Assembly: GCA_013400115.1 (NCBI GenBank)
Contig: VXBP01000403.1
Coordinates: forward strand, 101,319 to 165,318
Reading direction: 5' to 3'
DNA: 64,000 bases
Source: Rhinopomastus cyanomelas
Taxonomy: Eukaryota > Chordata > Aves > Bucerotiformes > Rhinopomastidae
Position 1 is the first letter of the stretch, and each line of letters starts with the position of its first letter. Below, piece after piece: positions 1 to 12,239 of this stretch. A program made the translations under genes and the position numbers. The notes below the pieces were generated by a model that did no database searches, was not told the DNA's origin, and worked only from the letters and a program-made list of their open reading frames with translations.

Positions 1-617
1 TTTCATGAAATCTAAAGAAAAATAGCTGTTTGAAATGATAGATTGGTTTAGGTTGGAATAGTTGAAGCAACAATATCCAAATTGTAACGTTGCATCACAC
101 AGCTGGCTTTTCTATTGAACATGGTTTTTGAGTTTGGTGTCGAGGAGAGCGCTTGTCTCTTCCAAGTGGTTTTCGTTAAGAAGGTCTTGCTTGCTGTTAG
201 CTGTGGAAAGATTTCCATAGGAATTTGGTGAAGTTTAGATTGGTTAACCTGCAGTCTTAACGTGTGCATCAGAAATATTTGGAAAGAGGGCTTGCCCAAG
301 AGTAAAAGGAGCACATGGGCCCATAAAAGTCCCACAAAGTAAGGGTGAAGAAGATTTATGACTGCTTCCCGTGTTTTTGCTGGCAGTTACCTTTGAAATA
401 ATCTGGAGGTAAGTGTATGAATCTGACAGCACCTCCTGAAACACCCTTTTCCAATCCACCGAGTGCTTTTAACCTCTTCCTTCCACATGGTGGGCTTGAT
501 TTAGTTTAACTGGATACCAGAAGAACAAAATAAAGTTGGTGAGGGACTGAGTAAATCTGAAGAAGGTTCACCAGGAGCAGTGAAGCCTGGGGAAAGTCTT
601 CTGGATGTGTTGTAGTC

Positions 618-765
618 TTATGTCTCCTCTGGAGACATTTAAAACCCGCCTGGATGTGTTCCTGTGAGACTTGGTGTAGGTGATCCTGCTACGGCAGGGG
701 GATGGAGCTGGCTGAGCTTTGGAGGTCACTTCCAATCCCTCATGGTCTGTGATTCTGTATGAGAG
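618..765 (+). mobile_element. CR1 A-type tail
   Basis: Last ~150 bp of an A-type CR1, from the gagacatttaaaaccc block to gattctgt. Confidence 0.85.
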
Positions 766-796
766 GCTCTTTCACAAAAGCCATATTTTATTTCTA

Positions 797-1115
797 CGAG
801 AGGCTGAGGGAGCTTGGGGAAGACCAAGCTTCTTGGAGACTGAGGGGTGACCTCGTTAACGTTGATAATATGTGAAAGCTCCAACAGGGAAGGTTCAGAT
901 TGGACATCAGGGAGAAATTCTTCCTGGAGAGAGTGGTCAGGCACTGGACTGGGCTGCCCAAGCTGGTGCTTGAGTCCCTATCCCTGGATGAGTTTAAAAG
1001 TCGCTTAGATGTGGGGTTGGGGGATCTGGTTTAGGGGTGACCTTGCAGAGCGGGGCTGACGGTTGGACTCGATGATCCCAGGGGTCTTTTCCAACTTGAA
1101 TGATTCTATGATTTA
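797..1115 (+). mobile_element. CR1 B-type tail
   Basis: Shows the B-type blocks (gagagtggtcaggca, ggatctggtttagggg, gatcccaggggtc). The part before 850 resembles the A-type head, so it may be a mosaic. Confidence 0.85.
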
Positions 1116-1699
1116 GGTCGTGAAGGAGCAAACAGTCCACAGAGAGGTTCGATAATTGGATGTTGTAAGGGCAAGTCAAAACAAGTTCTCGTGGGGCAGG
1201 CCTAGATAGATCATCTTGAAGCAATACTGCTTTACTGCTTGATGATGCATCGTGGTTAATTCCTGTAGCTCTGTTTGTGTCACTTTTGCATCAGCTCCAC
1301 AGGGCAATTTGATGACTGGTAGAGTCAGCAGCAGCATCTGCTTCTGCATAAAAAAACCACCTGAAAACTGCCTGCAGGTGTGTCTGTGGATTCTTTTTGC
1401 TTATTCTACGCGTGTTTATTTCTTTGTAAATGTATGTTGCCTGAAAAGAAATGTTGTGCTGTGTGAATATCTTATCTGTCACAACTTCTGAAACCAGCTA
1501 TTTCTGCAAGACTGAAATTGCACAGAACAGGGGGGTTTTTTTGCCTTGAAAAACAAAGAGGAGGAATTGGCTTGTTTTAGCTATTTTCCTTTGCAGAAAT
1601 TAGAACTCTGTAGTGATTTCAGTAGTCTTCAAAATATTAATAAGTGGGCGGTGTTTTATTTCAGAAGTGAAGTTCTGGCAAGAGATGATGTGGCATCTA

Positions 1700-1915
1700 G
1701 GAGGTTCCATATAAATACCTGAAGGAACTTCTTCACAGTGAGGGTGACAGAGCCCTGGGACAGGCTGCCTGTGGGCATTGTCTCTAGAGATGTTTAAAAC
1801 CCACCTGGGCATGTTCCTGTGCGACTTGGTCTAGGTGATCCTGCTCTGGCAGGGGGATTGGACTGGATGATCTTTTGAGGTCCCTCCCAAGCTGTAATGC
1901 TCTGTGATTCTGTCA
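1700..1915 (+). mobile_element. CR1 A-type tail
   Basis: From the ggaggttccat block to gattctgt; contains cctgtgcgacttggtctag. Confidence 0.87.
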
Positions 1916-2839
1916 GTAAAGAGAGGATAGTGGGTTGAGAAAGGCCCCTGTGTAAATTAATTACCTAACCAAGGCCAGGTCACAGGTGGGGACACAGCAC
2001 AACAGCTCTCGCTGCTCACAGGTATGATTTGGCCGGGCTAAGTAATCCTCTCATCCCCTCCCAGGGTGTGGTTCGGGCAGGAGCAATGCAGGGGTCATTT
2101 TCCGTTGGTAACGTAGGTGAAACCATCCCATTCTGGGGAGGAGGATTGCCTGGCTCTGCGAGCGAAATGCGCTCGGAGCCATGAATCAGGTATCACTCGC
2201 ACTCAGGCTCAGCTGAACGTTGTTAGTGGTGGGGATTCAGCCAAGGAACGATGCTGGCGTCTGGTGCCATTGTTGGAAGTCATCCTCATTGCTGTAGCCC
2301 ATCCTGTGCCAACGCTGGCTCAGCTCCGGGCCACCTTTCGGGGTCCAGCCGAGCATAAACCACCCTGTGATTCAGTCTGTTTGATATACAGTTCTGCGTG
2401 GGACGTCCTCCGTCATCATCAGGTCGTGTTTAGCTTAATTACAACCCCAGGCATTTTGCAATGTTGGTTTTCCACTGACATTTTCATTTGGATGGCAAAT
2501 TGATTTAATTTTTCAGATTAATTTGGGCTACTTTCTGAGAGCACAGTTTTGAGGTGCTTCATGTACTTGGCAATTTGCTGTTTATTTATACACTTAGTCA
2601 TCCTGTTGCAGCACTTCTCCTTGAGAAGTCTTTTAAGTGTTTTCAAGCACTCAGCTCTATTCAGAGAATCCTTCATAAATACATTGCCCCATGTGGAAAT
2701 TCACATCACAACAGAGACTCAATTAATTTCTTATTGAAGAGGAGGATGGCGGAGTAAGTCCAACGCGAGGAAAAGACTCTGTGCTGGGTCTCGGCTGATG
2801 TCAAATGGCCATTGGTTTTGTGGAGCCTGTGCTGGGAAC

Positions 2840-2912
2840 TCTAGGTGGTCCTGCTGCGGTAGGGGGATTGGACTGGATGACCTTCCGAGGTCCCTTCCCA
2901 TCCCTAACGTTC
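2840..2912 (+). mobile_element. CR1 A-type fragment
   Basis: Short end fragment with ctgcggtagggggattgg and gaggtcccttccc. Confidence 0.75.
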
Positions 2913-3286
2913 CCGGGGAGGATGTTTTGGTGCACTTCTCACTGTGGTTCACGAGAGCTGGAATGTGATGATTCTGCAAGGCCAGTTGTAAAACCTTGCT
3001 GAGTGGTGGTGGAGCAGCACTGGTTTTGGGAGTGGGAAGGCAGCAAGGCCATCTTTAGATTCATTTTACTTTGTGAAGGTCTGTGTGAACAGAGGCATAG
3101 TGCTCTCTCAAGTTGGAGTGCAGGAATAGCAGTCGAAGTGCAGAGCGCCGGGACGTCGTGGGCAGGCATGAGCCATCCCCGTGGCTGTCTGTGATCCTGT
3201 GTGTGCTGCTCACGTGGAGCAGCCCGTCTCCTTGCTTCTGCCCACAGCCTCCCTCTGAAGAGGCCACCTTGCTGAGTGACCAAGAG

Positions 3287-3780
3287 TACTGGGTGCAGTG
3301 TTGGGCACCACAGTATAGGAAGGACACTGAGGTGCTGGAGAGGGTGCAGAGAAGGGCAACCGGGTTGGTTAGGGGTCTGAAGAGCAGGTCTAATGAGGAC
3401 AGCTTGAGGGAGCTGCGGCCATTTAGCCTGGAGGAGGCTGAGGGGAGACCACTTTGCTCTCTACAACTCGTGGAAGGGGGGTTGTGGTGAGGCAATGTTG
3501 GACTCTTCTCCCTAGTGACTGGTGATAGGGCAAGAGGAAATGGGGTCAAGTTGCACCACAGAAGGTTCAGATTGGATATGAGGAAAAACTTCTGCACAGG
3601 AAGAGCGGTGACATCTTGGAACAGGCTGCCCAGGGACGGGGTAGAGGCACCAGGCCTGGAGGGTTTCAAAAAACAGGCAGACATGGTGTTTCTGAAGATG
3701 GTTTAGTGGTTGGAGGTTGTAGGGCAGACAGCTGGGCTTAATGATCTTGAAGGTCTTTTCCAACCTTGATGATTGGTTTG
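3287..3780 (+). mobile_element. CR1, older subfamily
   Basis: About 490 bp, diverged: tgggtgcagtgttgggcacc at the 5' side, ggaacaggctgcccaggga in the middle, ttttccaaccttgatgat at the end. It ends about 165 bp before ESR1 exon 2. Confidence 0.8.
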
Positions 3781-3944
3781 TGAGGAATTCCCCATGTCGT
3801 AGTGGTTCTGCAGCTTTTCAACTAGATTAGGGCAGAGGGTAATAAAAGAATACGTCTCTTCTTCTTTCTCACAGTAGTTATGAATGGATGGACTTGGCAC
3901 CTGAAGTTTCTAAAGGAATGATTCTTGTTTTTTGCTATTAACAG

Positions 3945-4135
3945 GCCGAGCTCTGATAACAGACGCCACAGCATCCGGGAAAGGATGTCCAGCACCAATG
4001 AGAAAGGTAGCTTGTCCATGGAGTCCACCAAGGAGACCCGGTACTGTGCTGTCTGCAATGACTATGCTTCAGGCTACCATTATGGGGTCTGGTCTTGTGA
4101 GGGCTGCAAAGCTTTTTTCAAAAGGAGTATTCAAG
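3945..4135 (+). CDS. ESR1: ESR1 exon 2: end of A/B domain and first zinc finger
   Basis: This exon encodes the start of the DNA-binding domain of oestrogen receptor alpha, a nuclear hormone-activated transcription factor. It begins in phase 2 after the AG at 3943-3944 and ends at the donor gtaat at 4136. The length is 191 nt, the same as exon 2 of human ESR1. The translation runs RPSSDNRR..., then CAVCNDYASGYHYGVWSCEG, then CKAFFKRSIQ. The four zinc-binding cysteines of finger 1 and the P-box CEGCKA are intact, so binding to AGGTCA half-sites is expected. Splice phases match the next exon. The identity is ESR1 rather than ESR2 because of later exons (hinge, ligand-binding domain) and the SYNE1 neighbour. 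Confidence 0.97.
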
Positions 4136-4271
4136 GTAATCAACTGTTCAAGCGAATCACCTTTACTCTTTACTCTTGAGGATACTGCAAAACTGCTTGA
4201 GATTGCGGTCTGAGCCCAGGGCAGAAGTATATGTTGGGTGTTCGTTAGCAAATGCTGTACATAAACCTTAT

Positions 4272-4662
4272 AAAGAGAGATGGAGAGAGCTGGGGCTGCT
4301 TAGTGTGAGGAAGAGGAGGCTGAGGGGAGACCTCATCGCTCTCTACAGCTCTCTGAAAGGACACTGGAGATGTTGGTGCTGGGCTCTGCTCACAGGTCAT
4401 TAGTGACAGAAGCAGAGGGAAGGGCTTCAAGCTTCAACAAAGCAGATTAAGATTGGACCTGAGGAAAACATTCTTCGTGGAGAGGGTGGTCAGGCCCTGG
4501 ACTGGGCTGCCCAGGGTGGGGGTTGAGTCCCCATCTCTGGATGAGTTTAAGAGTCACTTAGGTTTAATGTTGGGGGATCTGTTTTAGGGGTGAACCTGTA
4601 GGGTTGCTGGTTGGACTTTGTGATCCCAGGGGTCTTTTCCAACCTGAATGATTCTGTGCTGC
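4272..4662 (+). mobile_element. CR1 B-type
   Basis: From the gatggagagagctgggg block to gattctgtg; carries ctgaggggagacctcatcg and ggatctgttttagggg. Confidence 0.9.
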
Positions 4663-5707
4663 TGTATTTCAATCCAGATCTCAGCAACTTGAAGATGAGA
4701 GATGTCTTGTGACAACCAGTATTGCAAAGGAGCGTTTCCTTGATGTAAGAACACGTGTGTCAGCAAAGCAGAGCTTTGAACTATACACAGGATGGTTTAG
4801 GTCACGCTCTTGCCATGGCTAAAAGCAGGCGAGGTGTCCAGTGGGGCAAAGGCCCACTATCAGAGATAATGCTAATTCCTGAGTCTGAGAGAACTGACTT
4901 ATGTGTCACTCTGTGGAATGCGTCAGCGTATCCCAGACTGAGTGAAAAGTGAGCTGAAAGCACAGTTCCACTTCAGGGTCTGAGTCTGACGCTGGAGAAG
5001 AGAATAAATCCCATTTTCCCCTTTACTGACAAAAAAACAGTAGCCTGCTACACCTTAGTTAGACTTCTGTAGTTTTTACATCTCCAGGTGATACCGAGGC
5101 ACAGAAATTGCCGTTGCTCCTTTTCTGAAGCACATGGAGCGAGGAGCAGTTGTGGCTTCGTATCGCAAGGGGTGATTACTGCCTGTTTTGTTGTGTGATT
5201 GTCACTGAGGTGCGCTGAGCGCGACTTCCAGCGTTCAGCCCGAGAGCTTTCCCCCACCTTAAAGAAAGAACTGAAAGCTTGACTGTGGGGTGAACACCGA
5301 AGGAATGATTTGAATGTCAGTGATTAGTTAATGGCTTCCGCTTTTCCAGACTCATCAAAATGACTTGGAGAAAAGAGAGCGGTCCAAGTCAGGCATCAAT
5401 AATAAACAACACTGGAGGCAGAACGGGTGAAATGCTTTTCTATTCATATCAGAATGGTTTTGCTTAACAATGTGGCAGAGGGAAGAAAAGCTCCCTTAGG
5501 AAGAGGCTTTGTTATTTTTTGTTCCCCACACCAGCTCGGAATTATTCTCAGAATGTGGTCATTCTTTCCTGGTACTTCAGCTGAACTAAGTCAGCGACAA
5601 AGTGCAACGCGAAACGCTCTTCAGCAAGCGTTGGCTGGCAGGTACTTGCGCAGCAGAGATCATCAGCTTTTGGCCATTGTGGAAGACACAATGGAATTGA
5701 CTGGTTC

Positions 5708-5845
5708 ACTGAGATGTTTAAAACCTGCCTGTGTTCCTGTGCAGCTTGGTCTAGGTGATCCTGCTCTGGCAGGAGGATTGGACTGGATCATCTTTGCAGG
5801 TCCCTTCCAACCCCTAATGCTCTGTGGTTCTGTGAATGCTTTGTG
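5708..5845 (+). mobile_element. CR1 A-type tail
   Basis: Starts at gatgtttaaaacctgcc and ends in ctctgtggttctgtgaatg. Confidence 0.85.
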
Positions 5846-5938
5846 ACTTGGTCTAGGGGATCCTGCTGTGGCAGGGGGATTGGACTGGATGATCTTTGGA
5901 GGCTCCTTCCAACCCCTAATGCTCTGTGGTTCTGTGAC
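5846..5938 (+). mobile_element. CR1 A-type tail, second copy in tandem
   Basis: Directly follows the previous tail and repeats its last ~90 bp (ggtctaggggatcctgctg to tctgtgact), so probably a local duplication. Confidence 0.8.
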
Positions 5939-6457
5939 TGAGTTCCATGTTTCTGTGTCATCACTTGGGTCGTTTTATCCTAGTTTCCACATGGATAAAC
6001 GCGGTCCTCCACGACAGGTCTGCTATCTATTTGTGCAACAGGACACTCTAATCAGTAGATTTAACTCTTGCTGCGCCTATACGCATAACCTCTAAGTAGG
6101 TACGCTGTAAACACTTCAAGCTTGAATCTCCATCGTCCCATAAAAGGCCTTTCTTGGCCTTAAGTCACATTTGCTCCAGTTCAAGCCTGTTCCTTCTTTC
6201 CCTACCCTTTGTGGGCATGAAGAAGGCTTATTACAACAACCTTTTACACAGTTGAAGACTGTTATCATATCTTTCTTCAGTCTTCACTTGTTTAGACTAA
6301 ACAAAGCCACTGTCAATAGAACATGCTTTCTAGTCTTCTGATCCCATTTGTTAAACTGATTTCTCCAGTTGATCCAGCTCCTTTGTGGTTAGTGGCTGGT
6401 GTTACACACTCACACACGCTAACGTCCAGGAAACAACTCCAGACTATGGGTACTGGT

Positions 6458-6945
6458 GTGAGGATCGCTTGAAGGGAGTGGGACACCTCCCTGAGGAGGA
6501 AAGGCTGAGCAAGCTGGGTCTCTTGAGCTTGGAGGAAAGGAGACTGGGGGGTGACCTCATCAATGTTATATAAATATGTGAAAGGTGGGTGTCAGGAGGA
6601 TGGAGCTGGGCTCTGCTCAATGTCATCTAATGATGGGTGTCAGGAGGATGGAGCCAGCCTCTGCTCAGGGGCACCTAATGATAGGACGAGGGGCAATGGG
6701 TGTGAGCTGGAACAGAGGAGGTTCCACATCAATGTGAGAAGGACCTTCGTCCCAGTGAGGGTGACAGAGCCCTGGCAGGGGCTGCCCAGGGGGGTTGTGG
6801 AGTCTCCTCCTCTAGAACTCCTCTCCTCTGAACACCTGCCTGGACGTGTTCCTGTGTGACTGGATCTAGGGGATCCTGCTGTGGCAGGGGGATTGGACTG
6901 GATGATCTTTTGAGGTCCCTTCCAATCCCTAATGTTCCGTGATTC
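6458..6945 (+). mobile_element. CR1 A-type, long
   Basis: About 490 bp from a degraded head block to the tail. The segment gggtgtcaggaggatggagc occurs twice (near 6588 and 6636), a 48-bp internal duplication. Confidence 0.87.
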
Positions 6946-7959
6946 TCATCAGAGATTTAATGCAGTAGCTGTAGTGAAGCTGATGTGCTGGATGGACTAT
7001 AGTCCAGCGTCCTGTATGGTTAATAACAGGACCACAGGAAAAGGTGAGAGGACACGGACAATGAACAAGCCGTTTGGGGTAGCCCATTTCCTCCCCAGGT
7101 ATCTGTTCTCCTCAGGGCTGTGCTCACTTGCACAAGGATCTCCTTGTATTTAGTGACAGCGCCCATCTGCACTGGCCCTTACCCAAGGTGGAGACAGACA
7201 GCTTCATTTTCAGCCAGGGGAGCTGGAGCAGCTTGGAAAACAGTTTGTGAGTTTCAGATGCTAAGTTGTTTTATTTTGCTGTCAACCAGTTACAGCTTAA
7301 AAGGCCGTCTGAACCGTAACGGTCTCTCGGTACGTGCAGCCGCTCGGCTTTGTTTAAACAACAGACGGTTCGTGGAAAGTCTCAACTGCCTCCTGAAGCT
7401 GCCTGTGTCAGTCTTTTTTTGCCAGCCTGTGTCCCAACAGTGATTTGGGACCTTGTTTTCAGAGAACTCTGTGCAGACTGATATAAATGTCTAATGCTTC
7501 GGGGGAGAGAAGACTCCTGACACCAGGAACACCGTGTTGCTTGGTGATAGAAGAGCGCTTCATGCTTTGCCCAGCATGTGTAGCCTTCAGGAGCGCGCTT
7601 GTCAACGGGCTTGGATCCCCAAGCGTAACAAGCGTTCCCATCACAGCACACTGTACTTCTCTGCTAAAATATTTATGGATTTTGAGGCCAAGAAGGGCCA
7701 TGAAGTCATTAAATCTGGTCTTCTCTCAACACAAACTTTCTGTGCTACCTTTGTGCAAAGCCCTCCAGCTTGAGGGAGGTGAATCGGGCACAGCTTCAGG
7801 CCCTGCGCTCTTGTCCTGTGGCTAGTTGCCTGGGGGAAATGCCAGACCCCCACCTGACTACAACATCCCTTCAGGTAGCTGTAGACAGAGAGAAGGTCCT
7901 CTCTGAAGTCTCCTCTAGTGCTCAGTACAGGGCGAGAGCTCTGTTTCTAGTCCTGCTGG

Positions 7960-8020
7960 CCACAGGCTAGGCTTGATGATCTGAGAGGGCTTTTCCAGCC
8001 TCAGTAACTCTGTGAAATGT
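7960..8020 (+). mobile_element. Old CR1 end fragment
   Basis: Weak match: aggcttgatgatctgagagg followed by cttttccagcctc. Confidence 0.45.
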
Positions 8021-8164
8021 GTGATTTACATCACATCCATTAACCAGACTTGGTGTCTGGTACCTTGTTCCTGGGGGAAGTTCTCGTAACTTGTTATCAT
8101 CAAATCCCCTTGACACTGGAAATGAACTAAACTGTTTTGATCTCCTGCTATTTAAAGATCGTTT

Positions 8165-8262
8165 GGGTGAGGTGTTGAGGGATCTGGTTTAGGGGTGAAC
8201 TTGTCAGGTTGGCTAGATGGTTGGGCTCGATGATCCCAGAGTGAGTCTGTGATTTCTGAGCC
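8165..8262 (+). mobile_element. CR1 B-type tail
   Basis: ggatctggtttaggggtga, then gatgatcccagag; shortened end. Confidence 0.8.
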
Positions 8263-8581
8263 TTCTGTCTTTACACCTTTCGTAGTCACCCATTACTACC
8301 TCCTCCAAATCTGGATGTCAGAGTTGGCTGTGTTTCAGTGCAGCCTTACAAATGCCATCTACAAATTAACAATCCCCTTGTGACTCACCCTTGTGTTCTC
8401 CCCCTCTCCTGATTCTCTTGGGTTTCTTGGCTAGGGACCAAATGGTACAGGACAGAAGGGAATTACTCTTCCCGTCTCTGACAAGCATCCAACAAGTGCC
8501 TACATCTATGGAGCTGAGAAACCAGAGTGAGAGCACAAGGGGTGTACAGGGAGGAACTCTGTACACTCGGAGGTATCTTTA

Positions 8582-8911
8582 GGGTGGGTGTCAGGAGGAT
8601 GGAGCCAGACTCTGCTCAGTGTCATCTGGAACTTGGAAGGTAGGGTAAATGGTTGGACTGGATGATCCCAGGGGTCTTTTTCAACCAGGGTGATTCTGTG
8701 ATCTAATTATAGGACAAGGGGCAACAGGTGGGACCTGGAACATAGGAAGTTCCACATCAATATGAGAAGGGCCTTCTTTGCAATGAGGGTGACAGAGCAC
8801 TGGAAGGGGCTGTCCAGGGGGCTTGTGGAGTCTCCTTCTCTGGAGACATTTCAAACCCCCCTGAACACGTTTCTATGCGACTGGATCTAGATGATCCTGC
8901 TGCAGCAGGGG
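8582..8911 (+). mobile_element. CR1 A-type, interrupted and 3'-truncated
   Basis: A-type copy in two parts, 8582-8627 and 8705-8911, split by a B-type tail. It stops at the gcagcaggggg block and meets an inverted CR1 there. Confidence 0.85.
8628..8704 (+). mobile_element. CR1 B-type tail nested in an A-type CR1
   Basis: 77-bp B-type end sitting between the gtcatct and aattataggac parts of the host CR1. The 4-bp ATCT occurs at both borders (8624-8627 and 8701-8704). Confidence 0.75.
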
Positions 8912-9110
8912 GCTCATCCAGTCCAATCCCTCTGCCACAGCAGGATCATCTAGACCAAGTCACATAGGAACACATCCAGGGCTTAAACATCTCCAGTGAA
9001 GGAGACTCCCCAAGTCCCCTGGGCAGCCTGTTCCAGAGCTCTGTCACACTCACTGGGAAGAAGTTCCTTCTCGTATGTATGTTCCAGCTCACACCCATTG
9101 ACATGTAGAG
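8912..9110 (-). mobile_element. CR1 A-type, inverted
   Basis: Complement of the A-type blocks (tgccacagcaggatcatc, ccctgggcagcctgttcc). It is joined to the preceding + copy with almost no spacer. Confidence 0.85.
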
Positions 9111-9518
9111 GTGGTGCTCAGTTACATGGTTTAGCTTTGCACCTGGCACTCCTGGGTTGGCAGCTGGACCTGAGGGTCTTAAAGATTCCTTCCACCCGTA
9201 ATGGTGCTCTGATTCGTATTGATCGGTGCTTGTCCTTTGCACGTATTTCCCCGTGTGCTGCCTCCAGTTTGCCAAGATGGTTCTGAGTGCCTATCCTGCA
9301 GACTCCTGCAATTTACTTCAGATTTATTTCTGTCTGTCTGGAAGAGCAGTCTGCTTTGCTCTCCCTTCTCCTAACGCATAAAAATGCCATCTACAAATGA
9401 ATAAGCTTTCAGTACAATGAATGCTGCAGTCCATTACCCATCAGTGAGGAAAATGCTGTATGGAACTGGATCCAGGACAGACGCTGTGGAGCCTCCTTCA
9501 GTATCAGCTTCCACTGTA

Positions 9519-9815
9519 CGGGGATGGAGCCAGGCTCTGCTCAGGGGCACCCAGTGACAGGACAAGGGGCAGCGGGTGTCAGCTGGAGCAGAGGAGGTTC
9601 CTCATCAATGTGAGAAGGACCTTCTTCCCGGTGAGGGTGACAGAGCCCTGGCAGGGGCTGCCCAGGGGTTTGTGGAGATGTTTCAAACCCACCTGGCCAT
9701 GTTCCTGTGTGACTGGATCTAGGGGATCCTGCTGTGGCGGGAGGATTGGGCTGGGTGATCTCTCAAGGTCCCTCCCAATCCCTAATGATTCCATGATTCT
9801 GTGTTTCTGTGATTT
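9519..9815 (+). mobile_element. CR1 A-type
   Basis: From gggatggagccaggctctg to gtttctgtgattt; a small deletion lies at the gtttgtggagatg block. Confidence 0.9.
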
Positions 9816-11719
9816 AAACTTGTTCAGTGGGTCCCATCACAGTCCCAGACCCGTGATACCACAAATAAAAACAGCTCCGATAATTTTCAATTTTTACAAC
9901 TGTTTGAGCTGTTGGCTACCAGCTAAGTAACCACCGAATGGATTTTCACTGTACAAGAGTAATTAGCAACAGTTTTGTCTTTTTTGACCCCGTTTTATTA
10001 GCTGTGGGAGTTTCCTGTACCAGAATTCCACCCCTTCCCGTTTTAGCTCAAATAAACTGGGAAGCTAAAAATACAAGAGCTTGCGTTCAGAGTTCTATGA
10101 GAATAAGAAAGCCGTGGCTTGCTTACAGCTCTGTCTGAAAATACTTCTTGTCTCTGGAGAGACCATATTGAGGTGCTTGTGAGTAATATATTGTGGGAGT
10201 TTTTCCTCAGTGCAGCTGTTGGTTTCATCATGTGCCAAGCGCTTCAAACAATTGTGATTTATCCGACAGGGAAACAGACCCTGGATGTCACACTCCCTTG
10301 CCAGAGTTTGTAGAGGCTGGGATCTGCTTTGGGATCTCTCTAGACTTCTTCAATTAAAAAAACCCATTTCCTTTTTGTTACCTGGTTTAAAACAGGTAAG
10401 GAGGGCAATGGTGTGGGACTGGAGTAGACGTGTGCTTTGCACGGGGTAGCATAGGCTTGAAACAGGAGGCGAAACACCGTTCGGAATATTAAGACAAAAT
10501 CAGCTTAGAGAAAAGGTGATGTTGCCTTCTTGTGGGGCCGAGGCTGTTCTCCTTCTGCCTCAACATTTTGTCACAGGCAAAGTGCTTTGAGTGAGACGCA
10601 GGACCCACCGCATCCTACCAGAGGAGCTGAAAACTAAAGCTGCCTTTTGTGCTGCGGCTGAGACAGTATTTTTGTTCTACCTTATTACCTCAGTCCTAGA
10701 GGAAAGCTGCGAGTACAAATTTTTCCAGTTGAGTAGAGCTAAAAAATAAGACTCCTGTCCATTTGAGACAGTCTGCAGTCAGCTGTCACTGTATTAACAA
10801 GTTTATAGTCTGGCTGCTCATTTCAACTGGATCCCACTGATGCAGCCGTAGAGAGCAGATGTTCCTGGTGTAATCTGATAGTAATTTTTACTCTATTTTC
10901 TAATTTCTAGTCAAGGATAGACAATTTGATGAGACCAAGGCCTCTGTCAAACCTCCACTCGACTCTACCTCAGGCTGATCCCTTGACCTGAAAGAAAGAA
11001 CAAACAGTTCTGCAGTAAAATCGTTTCATTGTGTTCTGTACCTTGGTTGAGTTGAGATGAAGGCAGAGCACCAATAAGATCATCCTGGGGTTCGGGGGTT
11101 TTTTTGCCCTTGTTAAATTTTATCTAGGGATGGAAAGTAGTTTTATAGCAGGATTCGCCACACGCTTTTAAAGAGAAAATTGGAACTAGAGCTTCTTGGC
11201 TCTATCGAATCGTTGGGATACGCTGAAAATGTGTGTACCAATCAATCAGTCGGCTGTACAGAGTAATGGGAAATGAGAAACTGGAGCTCTGACGGGAAAG
11301 GCTTCAGCAGGAGATGTGGGTGCAGCGGCTGGTGGTTCCACAATTGGAGGCGACAGAAGGGTCCTACATGTATCGAGAGACTTGCAATTGAAGTAAGAGA
11401 CTGATTTATCCCTGGGGTCCAATTACTTAATCGTAGCTGCATCTAGTTTGTGTGGTTTTGTGTTTCCTAGCTGTCTCAGATCGTGATAGATATCGAAGGG
11501 TGTTCTCTGCTCTGCCCTTTTAATTCTACCAATCTCTCACCTTTCTTTGCGGCCTGGTGCAGTTGTCCAGTGACGCTGTAATATACAGATTAGCGGTCGC
11601 CGCATCTGAGCGACTGTTAAACACATCCAGGGCTGTGGGCTCAACGCTCCACTCGAAAGTACTGCGAGTAGCTTCGTTAGGTCGCTGTGTAACCGTGCCC
11701 TTGCTCTCTGTTCTCACAG

Positions 11720-11836
11720 GGCACAACGACTACATGTGTCCCGCTACTAACCAGTGCACCATCGACAAGAACCGAAGGAAGAGTTGCCAGGCCTGCCGGC
11801 TGAGGAAGTGCTACGAAGTGGGAATGATGAAAGGTG
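11720..11836 (+). CDS. ESR1: ESR1 exon 3: second zinc finger
   Basis: 117-nt exon between ttctcacag and the donor gtacgt, the same length as exon 3 of human ESR1. It encodes GHNDYMCPATNQCTIDKNRR followed by KSCQACRLRKCYEVGMMKG. The four cysteines of finger 2 and the D-box PATNQ, which mediates receptor dimerisation on palindromic response elements, are intact. It joins exon 2 inside the glycine codon (CAAG/GG). GMMKG rather than GMVKC separates it from ESR2. No frameshift or stop is present. Confidence 0.97.
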
Positions 11837-12239
11837 GTACGTACGTGGCAACCGACAGCTCCTCGGCACCGCTCCCTGCCGTCGTGGCTTTTCACTTCCC
11901 TTGACATCTGATGTGGCTCCTGAAGGAGGAAGCAACTGATTTCATTAAGCTAAATCCAAGAGCTGTTATGTTTAGGAAGCCTGACTTCTAAATACCATGT
12001 TATTGTCTTCCCTGAATTTACATCAGGTTGAGTAGGAACATTGACTTCTATGTTAATAGTTTAATTCATTATTGTTTTGTCTCTAGTGGTGAATGAAAAT
12101 GGAGGGTTTATAGCTATTAGCAATTCAGTGTGAAAAACACTAGGAGTCTCAGAGCAGCTCATGTTCATTAAAACAAACCTCTGAATATGTAGGATGTGAG
12201 TTCTGGAAGGGAAGGTCAGTTCTTCTATTCTTAGACTGA

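Larger units (their letters stand above)
1..3944 (+). other. ESR1: ESR1 intron 1, 3' part
   Basis: Non-coding sequence before the exon 2 acceptor, which is the ttttttgctattaacag run ending at 3944. The 5' coding exon of ESR1 (A/B domain) is not in this window. The stretch holds CR1 tails at 618-765, 797-1115, 1700-1915, 2840-2912 and 3287-3780. I see nothing recognisable in 1-617, 1116-1699, 1916-2839 or 2913-3286. The open frames there are short, lack family motifs and are not supported as genes. Confidence 0.85.
4136..11719 (+). other. ESR1: ESR1 intron 2
   Basis: 7,584-bp intron with GT at 4136 and AG at 11718-11719. CR1 tails lie at 4272-4662, 5708-5845, 5846-5938, 6458-6945, 7960-8020, 8165-8262, 8582-8911 (with a nested copy), 8912-9110 and 9519-9815. 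The long stretches 4663-5707, 5939-6457, 6946-7959 and 9816-11719 show no CR1 and nothing else I can name. The last is the longest CR1-free stretch in the ESR1 introns here. Confidence 0.85.
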
